Shown here piece by piece: positions 13,601 to 22,600 of a DNA stretch of 24,505 nt. The stretch comes from Apostichopus parvimensis. Taxonomy: Eukaryota; Echinodermata; Holothuroidea; Aspidochirotida; Stichopodidae. The notes beneath the pieces are model-generated. The model was not told the origin of the DNA, searched no databases, and saw nothing but the letters and a program-made list of their open reading frames with translations. Where the stretch lies: assembly GCA_000934455.1 (NCBI GenBank), contig KN884450.1, positions 75,503 to 100,007 of the forward strand. The letters are read 5' to 3'. The first letter of the stretch is position 1. Each line of letters begins with the position of its first letter. The translations under genes were made by a program, and so were the position numbers.

Positions 13601-16600
13601 ACTGTTAATACGATCGGTATGAATCCCTTTGCAGATCACACAAGATGCTTTAGTCGATCTACTGCAGCAGGTTCTGAAGCATCACCAGGTAACGTTATTC
13701 TGTACTGCAATGTTTATGTGAATTTATGGATATATTTGGGCCGACAGATAATTTATCAAACTAATTTGGCCGATTAATTTTAATGGACTTCCTTGACTGC
13801 TTTTACTTTATCTTTTCAACAGGTTGATGTTAAAGAATACTTTAGCGCTTTACATCTTTTTCTGGAAAAGAAGATTGTAAGTTTCATTCCGCCCTCATTT
13901 GTTAAAACATTGTACGCAATATGTAAATGTGTCAACGCATGTTCGGTTTAAGGTAAAGTCGAAACTTTGTCATGTTTAGAATATATTAAATGATGCAGTG
14001 CAAGGGTTCTAGCCATTTTATACGGGGGCTTAGGGGTCAATTTCCCCTTTTTACTTCCACTTTCACAAGTTTCCTATATTAAATACGAGCTAGGCTTTGC
14101 CTTTTTCGTATAATGAAAAGTATCGGTGTTTTTTCTTCAATTTTTAAATGGAAGATACACTTACTCGTAATTGAATATCATCCATTAAACTCATGTGATC
14201 TTTTGGTGAATATCGTTAGGAAATGGAACTATCGGGTAAAATTTAACCGTGGGTTACAGTCACTGTCCATTCTCCTTTGCGTTACGTTACATAATACATT
14301 AATACTTGTAATAGGCCTAATAAATACTTGTCTAATAACTTCTAATATATAAGTTTGCTAAAATGTTATAATTACATGAACCGCGACGAGGACATATTTT
14401 CCATAACGTTGTCTATACTAACTAGTGCTTATACGTACCTATATGATATGTAGTCCATTGATCACAGGTAGTAGACTCAATAACTTTCGACCATTATGCA
14501 ATGTATATACTTCATATGTCGATGCAGAGTTACTTTAGACTGTAGTACATTCGGATTAACCATACCATTTATGCCCATGGTAAGCGGGTGTCAGATCACA
14601 AGATATGTATTACACTCGTTTAGGCCCTGTACCACGTGACTGCAAAATAAACCGAGTCAATATTACCGCTTGTTAGCTTTATCAGGGCTCTGAGTGTTTA
14701 TTTATTTAATAAACACATGTTCCCTTTATTTGCAATTTAAATTGTTGATACGTTTCAGAAAGCAAAGAAGAATACACAGATTTTGTAAGCCTATGTTGAT
14801 TGACAAAAATGAATCATCGCGTTTCTGAGAGCAAAATGTGTTCACCTCACTCAATCAAAAATGGATTAAGTAACGTGAACACTTCCATGTAAAATTTGCA
14901 ATCATAAATCAGTAAAAATAAAAGACGGATAACGAGATCTGCTAAAAGGTCGCATAGTTTCCCAATAGTTTTACAATAACTCAAACTTAATATTTGTTTT
15001 GTTTTCATATCACAGATAAATGAAGCTAATTTTCGGAGTTTGATGTCAAATTTCCTGCGGCAGAGAAAGGTAACATTCCTTCCACATTTTGTTACAAATG
15101 TTACATCTTGGATATATGAGTAATACACTCGAAAAATTGGTCGTCTCCAATTGTTTAAAGCCTTTCCTCTGCTGGAACGGTATCTTGGAATGTTAACAAA
15201 TAAATAGTAGAAGTTAATCATATATTAACCAATCATTATTCTTAATCTGACAATCCAGTCCATTTACTATTTGTACATTACTTGATCTATTGGGGCAAAT
15301 TTGTTAATTTCATGTTCTTGAATCAAATACAGTTAAAACTCTATCTTTAAAACAGGTCAAACTTGACGATTATCTCGCAGAAGTCAAGACAATCAAGGAT
15401 AAAAGTCAAGTATGAAACTTTGAATTATTCACTGATAATTGCGTAGAATTCATCTCAGAACAGAAAATACGAAGATAATTGTGTTTATCTTTTGTAATGA
15501 TCAAATCGTTTGACAGATGAAGTATTAGACAATAATCAATGGTGACTTAATTAAGGCACAAAATTAATTTTGATATGTTTTGTTAACCTTTATATATCAC
15601 TTCCATTGGTCCAGGTTTAATTCTTTAAAACCTTTAATTATTGAGAATTGCTTCATTAAAACGTTGGGGTTTGTCAGTTAAAGTGACTGGACAATATAGT
15701 CTAATACACAGACCATTTTCATAGCAACTCATATGCAACACAAAACTCAATGAGAAAGCATAAGACTTTGATGGCCTATAGTGACATGTTTACAATTTGT
15801 CACACATTTGTCAAGCTGTGAATATCACCCACGGATAATCTGCTGTTTATATAAAGTTGAGAGAACATATTTCGGTTGAGTAATTTGAATATAAAAATAA
15901 TTAAATAAAATGTACAATATGGCCTGTACTAATGAGCCGAGATCATCATCATTTTAGCCGTAAATGAACATACCAGAGTTTAAACATATTATAAGGTAAC
16001 GACCAGAATACCAACCAAAATAGCAACAACCAGAATAGCAAGAGAAAAATGATTGCACTTAAATTTCTTTGTATACACACATAGGGACGATTGTTATTCA
16101 GTGTGTAGATATCCGTGTATCGCTTAAATACAAATGTATGGCGTATGATCGAGACGATGCAAGTCTGGTCGTCTGCCGTACTCATCTATGAAATTTGTCA
16201 TTAAAGAACAATATTTTGGGTGTTCTGCTATCACTGTTAAAGGGGATAAATAATTCAAACACAGAAATCGTGTAACAAAGCTTTTCTTTCAAAGAATTAT
16301 GACGATTTCATTATATTTTGCAACATGTTGTTACTTAATATTCCTGGTAATCGAGTGTTATTAATTTAATAGAAAAAAAAATAGCTTCATGCAAACATTC
16401 CTGTATTAAATTTGTAAAAACAAAATTAATATCGACGAGGAACTTGTTTTGTCCTCCAAATAGAATTCATATCATTAATGAATTCAACAAGCACAAATGT
16501 ATTATTTACTTAGGTCCATATTAGTTATGAAATCTGTATCTCATCATCTTTCCACCGTTTTCTTTTCTATCGAATATCTGTGTTATACAACATACGATAA

Positions 16601-19600
16601 TAGTGCATCCCATGCAGTAATTAATTTTATGAAATTCCATTTTTTGCAGATAACAGATGAAGTATTTGAAAAGCTGTTATCGGTTGCGCTAGAATACGAG
16701 GAGGTAATTAAGTGACACCGTGATGTGGTTCTCTTCGAACGTTGGATAATAGATCTTTTATGTGTTTTAATCTTTAAATCAATTTGTAATAACTTTGTAT
16801 AATGCATTTTGCGCACTGCAAAGTTTTGTCTTAATGATTCATCTTCTACATTCCTATACAGATAAATGTACATAACTTGATGCGGGGAGTCAAGGCCTGG
16901 GGAAAAGAAGCTTTCGTGAGTATTCTTCCAATTCAAAATGATTGTTGTTTGACGAGAATCCTCGACAGTATACTTAATTGCATATATTTAAATATAAATA
17001 TGTATATATTTATTTAACTTTTTAATTCACAGATATCATCCGAACGCCTTTTGAGCTTTTTTATTGAATGTGCCAAGTGCGATAAGGTAATGATTTTCTA
17101 TTAATCTTTGTGTTTGTTACATAATCGTTTTATTCGTAATGTATGTAATGTAAATTGTTCCTCCCCGCCCTAAACAAATATAATAAATAAAAGAAAATCC
17201 AAATACATCCTGAGGTACTTAGGGGTGGTCATCCCTGACATAAATTCAACTACAAACCAAATTAAAAAACATGTAAAAAAGGACAAGAAAACTTTAACTA
17301 CGAGATAAATAGACCGATCATTAAATCGTCAACGTGTTGTAGATTTGATCTTCCATGTTAATAAAGAAGCCTTCATTAAGTTAGCAATGTCTCAATTGGA
17401 AGGAGACATGGTAAGGTAATAGTCTTGCTGCTGAAAATTGCCCGGATAAATGGCGAAATCCAGAGCAAGCAAAATAAACTAATTTGTCCTAATCTTGATT
17501 TGTCACAATTTGTCACATGCATCGATAGCTAAGTTTGGTTTAAAAAAAACAAACATTTCTTCATTTTTATACAGATAAATACACACAACTTCTTGGAAGA
17601 AATCAAGACTTGTCGAAGAGAAGATTTCGTGAGTGATTCTCACGAATGAATTAATTTGTGTTGGCAAGAATCTAAACAGTTTATTTGAAAAGTTAATTGT
17701 ACATTGTATTCTATAATATCATAGTAATTGAATTTATATCTTTATATATATTTTTCGATAGTGACATCTTATACTTCACCGATGCCGTTGGGCGGCTTTT
17801 CGAACTTGTAAACTGAATGTGCTAAGTGAGATAAAGTAACTTTTGTTTAAAAGAATACATAAGTCAATCAAAAAAAATATATAAATAAATTGCATAATAA
17901 ATAAGCTGTGCATTGATATGTCAATATGCCGTACATTTTACTTGGCAGGTGGATGAAGAAACCGTCTTCATATTTACAAAACACCTGCTAAAAAAAGACG
18001 TGGTAAGATATGTCAATGTATGTCTTAGACTGATCAGTTCAATGAAAGAAACGTATCATAACGGCACATGTCATAGTAACAATAATATATTTCTTCAATG
18101 GGATATTGGCCTTGGTTAATATCGCATGCTTAACAATAATGCTAAAAGTTTTCTGCACCTTTGCCAAAAAATAAAATGTACGGATGAGTAAATATTGGAA
18201 AATAATTTGACATGTTTCCTACAAAGCAAGCAAAGAAACATATTAGTCAACATCTAGAATGTGTCCCGAGATAGAAATTAAAAAACCAAACAGTCCATTG
18301 GGGCAAAAGGTGTGATGTCCTTCACTACAATACACTAAATTATTTTCGTTCTTTTAATTGTTTTCCCAGCATGGATTCAATCTAAAGTTGAAAACTCTGT
18401 TTTTGCAATAAAGAATAAATCAATAATAATGTAAAGTTCAGCTTCCTAAATCGGTAACCTGTGAAATTCATTAATTGTTCATTGAATAACACTACGTTGT
18501 TCATTTGTATTTAACAGGTGGATAAAGAAGCAATCTTGACGTTCACAATGTCCTTGCTCAAAGAAGGTTTGGTAAGATAAATATATCTCTTCATGATGTC
18601 AAGTAATCAAGTCGGTGAGCAAAACGTATCATAAATCTATAAGTCATGGTAAACAATCATATATTTTCTTCAAAGGGATATTGACCGAGGTTATAGTCCA
18701 TTCTGAAAAATGGTTTGATTTCATAAACGGAAAATAAACTGTTTTGATGTTTCTTCTTCTGTTTTTTTTTTGGCATTGTTTTCCTTGCATGGACTCAATT
18801 TACAGTTGAAAACACTGTTCTTTTTACAAAAATACTAATAATGATCAATTAAATATAAACACTGTGGAGTTCAGTTTCCTAACCGATTAACTATGACATT
18901 CATCAATTGTGCATTAAATGGTAATATGTTACAACATTATATTTGGCAGGTGGATAAAGAATCCTTCTTGACGTTCACAATGTCCTTGCTAAAAGAAGAC
19001 GTGGTAAGATCTATCTCGTTTTGTCTTAAACTGATCAAGTCAATGAACGAAACGTAACATAAAGATACATGTCATATTAACAGTAATACATTTTTTTTCA
19101 AATATACACTGATCGTGGTTCTGGTCGCAAACTTAACAACAATGCTGAACATGATTTTCAGGTTTATGTTAATATCATACACTGACAGGATTGGAATCTC
19201 AAAAAATTCAAACATGTAAGGAAAGCTAATATTGAAACAATAGGGTCATATATGATCTACAAAAGAAGAAAAAGAAAAAGATTAGTCCACATCTAAAATG
19301 TGTCCCGTGATGGAAATTGAAAAAAGGAATTCAGTCCATTGCGACACAAGGTGTGATGTCATTCACGATAATACATGGAAGCTGTTTTCGTTTTTGTTTG
19401 TCATTGTCTTCCGTGCACGGACTCAATTCAAAATTGAAAGCCTTGATTCTTCCCCAAAAGAATAGATATCAATGATATATAAACAATGTAAAGTTTAGCT
19501 CGTTTGTCCGTTAAACTGCGAAATTCATAACTTGTGCATTGAATTGTCAAGATGTTGTACATTGTATTTGGCAGGTGGATAAACAATCCTTTTTGACGTT

Positions 19601-22600
19601 CACAATGTCCTTGCTAAAAGAAGACTTGGTAAGATATATCTCTTCATGTCCTAAACTGATCAGGTAAATGAACGAAACGTATCATAAAGCTACAAGTCAT
19701 GGTAAACACTCATTATATTCTTCAAATGGATATTGAAGTGGTTAACTTGCATGGTAAACAACGTAGCCGAAAATTTTCTGCATATTTAAGTTAAAGCTTA
19801 TCCTGACAGATTTCGTATCGCGACAAAAATCAAAGATGTAGGAAGGCTCATATTGAAACAATAACGTCATAATATGACCTTAAAAGCAAGCAATAGAAAT
19901 ATATTAGTCTTCATCTCGATTATATCCCGAGATGGAAATTTTAAAAACAATGCAGTACATTGCGACAAAGGTGTGATGTCGTACACGGAAAATACATTGA
20001 AACTGTTTTGATTTTTCTTCTTTTGTTTGTCGTTTTTCTTGCACGGACTCAATTCACAGTTGAAAACACTGTTTTCTTGTCTAAAATAGTAATAATGATC
20101 AATTAAGTATAAACACTGTAGAGTTCAGTTTGCTTAACCGATTAACTAAGAAAGTCATCAATTGTGCATTGAAATTTTATATATTTCAACCTCGTATTTG
20201 GCAGCTGGATAAAGAATCCTTCTTGACGTTCACAATGTCCTTGCTAAAAGAAGACGTGGTAAGATCTATCTCGTTTTGTCTTAAACTGATCAGGTCAATG
20301 AACGAGACGTAACAAAAAGATACAAGTCAAATTATTATTAAAGATATACTGATCGTGGTTCTGGTCGCAAGTTTAACAACATTGCTGGACGTTATTTTCA
20401 TGTTTATGCTAACACCTTACAATGACAGAATTGGTATCTCGAAAAATTCAAACATGTAAGGAAGGTTTATATTGAAACAATAGGGTCATATATGACCTAA
20501 AAAAGAAGAAGATTAGTCCACATCTAAATTGTGTCCCGTGATAGAAATTGAAGAAATGTAATTCAGTCCATTGCGACACAAGGTGTGATGTCATTCACGA
20601 TAATACATGGAAGCTGTTTTCGTTTTTGTTTGTCATTGTCTTCCGTGCACGGACTCAATTCAAAATTGAAAGCCTTGATTTTCCCCAAAAGAATAGATAT
20701 CAATATTATATAAACAATGTAAAATTTAGCTCCTTTGTCCGTTAAACTGCGAACTTCATAACTTGTGCATTGAATTGTCAAGATGTTGTACATTGTATTT
20801 GGCAGGTGGATAAGGAATCCTTCTTGACGTTCACAAAGTCCCTGCTAAAAGAAGACTTGGTAAGATATATCTCTTCATGTCCTAAACTGATCAGGTAAAT
20901 GAACGAAACGTATCATAAAGCTACAAGTCATGGTAAACAATCATATATTTTCTTCAAAGGGATATTTAAGTGGTTATAGTTGCATGGTAAACAACGTAGC
21001 CGAAACTTTTCTGCATCTTTAAGTTAAAAGCTTATCCTGACAGATTTCGTATTGCGACAAAAATCAAAGATGCAAAGAAGGCTAATATTGAAACAATGAC
21101 GTCATAATATGACACTAAAAGCAAGCAATACAAAATATATAAGTCTTCATCTAGATTCTATCCCGAGATGGAAATCTTAAAAACAATGCAGTACATTGCG
21201 ACAAAGGTGTGATGTCATACACGGAAAAAACATTTAAACTGTTTTGATTTTTCTTCTTTTGTTTGCCGTTTTTTCTTGCACGAACTCAATTCACAGTTGA
21301 AAACACTGTTTCCTTGTCTAAAAAAGTAATAATGATCAATTAAGTATAAACACTGTGGAGTTCAGTTTGCTTAACTGATAAACTAAGAAAGTCATCCATT
21401 GTGCATTTAAATTTTTATATATTTCTACCTTGTATTTGGCAGCTGGATAAAGAATCCTTCTTGACGTTCACAATGTCCTTGCTAAAAGAAGACGTGGTAA
21501 GATATTTCGTCATGTTTTAAACTGATCAGGTCATCTAACGAAACGTATCATAAAGATTCAAGTCATGTCAATAATATACTTTCTTCAAAAAGATATTGAC
21601 CGTGGTTAAAGTCGAATGCTTAACAATATTGCTTTTTTTCACCAAGTTTTCTGCACCTTTAGGTATATTTCATACATTCACAGATTTGGTTTCTCGAAAA
21701 AATTAAAACATGTAATGTCAATGTGTTGTACATTGTAATTTGCAGGTGGATAAAGAATCCTACTTGACGTTCACAATGTCCCTGCTGAAAGAAGGTTTGG
21801 TAAGACATATCTATTCATGTTGGGAAGTGATCAAGTCAGGGATCGAAATGTACCATAAAGCTAACAGTCATGGTTAACAATCATCTATTTTCTTCAAAGA
21901 GATATTGACCGAGGTTATAGTCGAATGCTTAACGACATTGCTTAAAGTTATCATACATCACCCAAACAGCAACTAGGATCAGTTCACAGTTTAAATTATA
22001 CTTTTGCTATTTTTATTCATTTAATCTTATTAACTTTAAATGGCAACAACTGTTCTCATTGGTGTATTCCATGTATGGAATCAAAGAGTATTGCAAACAC
22101 TTCGGCAAGGAAACAATTATTTAAACTGAGATTTAGATCTATGACCTTCGGTTCACAGGCTTATACATATTTATTACTAAACACTTACTTACATGTTAAG
22201 TTAAACATGCCATGCTATTCTGTTTAAAATTGCAATATTACACGTCGATCTTTTAGTTTTGTTATTTGTTAGGTTAAAATAAAGTTGAAAGCAATCAAAT
22301 ATCTGGTATTACACAAAGAATTATTTAATAAGTTATGAAGGGAAAAATTCTAACAATGTGTTTCTTTATTTGAAAGGAAGAGAGAGCATAAACAGAAAAT
22401 AATTATTTGACGCTCTTGCATGATCTCATTACGAACAAAATATAAAACGAACATTTATTTCACTATTAATATGTCACACGCGAATGTGTTTTTCTTGCAG
22501 GAAAATGCAATTGCTTAGGATTATTCATATGGTTTGAATCAAATGGGTACCACATCATTCCCCTCTGTCGACAGTGTGCGGTAGAAGTAAATTACTGCCG

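Larger units (their letters stand above)
18003..21745 (+). repeat. Tandem array of exon-plus-intron units
   Basis: Introns between exons 35 and 42 share long stretches: after each donor, AAACTGATCAGGTCAATGAA variants; in mid-intron, CAAGGTGTGATGTCATTCAC and GCACGGACTCAATTCA; before most acceptors, TTGTACATTGTATTTGGCAG. Corresponding introns alternate in two types. Exon starts recur at 18950, 20205 and 21443 (1,255 and 1,238 bp apart) and at 19575 and 20806 (1,231 bp apart), so the young unit is a dimer of two exons and two introns. Shorter spacings at the edges (exons 35-36 and 41-42) mark older or deleted units. Confidence 0.88.

Noticed and set aside
14847..15221. Longest minus-strand frame (124 codons)
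   Set aside because: It overlaps exon 29 in antisense, has no recognisable domain and is of a length expected by chance in AT-rich DNA.
15949..16185. Minus-strand frame with a Phe/Trp/Leu-rich run
   Set aside because: It is produced by a low-complexity repeat patch in intron 30 and lacks splice or start context.
17949..21799. Regularly spaced short repeats resembling a CRISPR array
   Set aside because: Spacing is hundreds of bases, the repeats are in-frame exons with splice sites, and the spacers are homologous introns.
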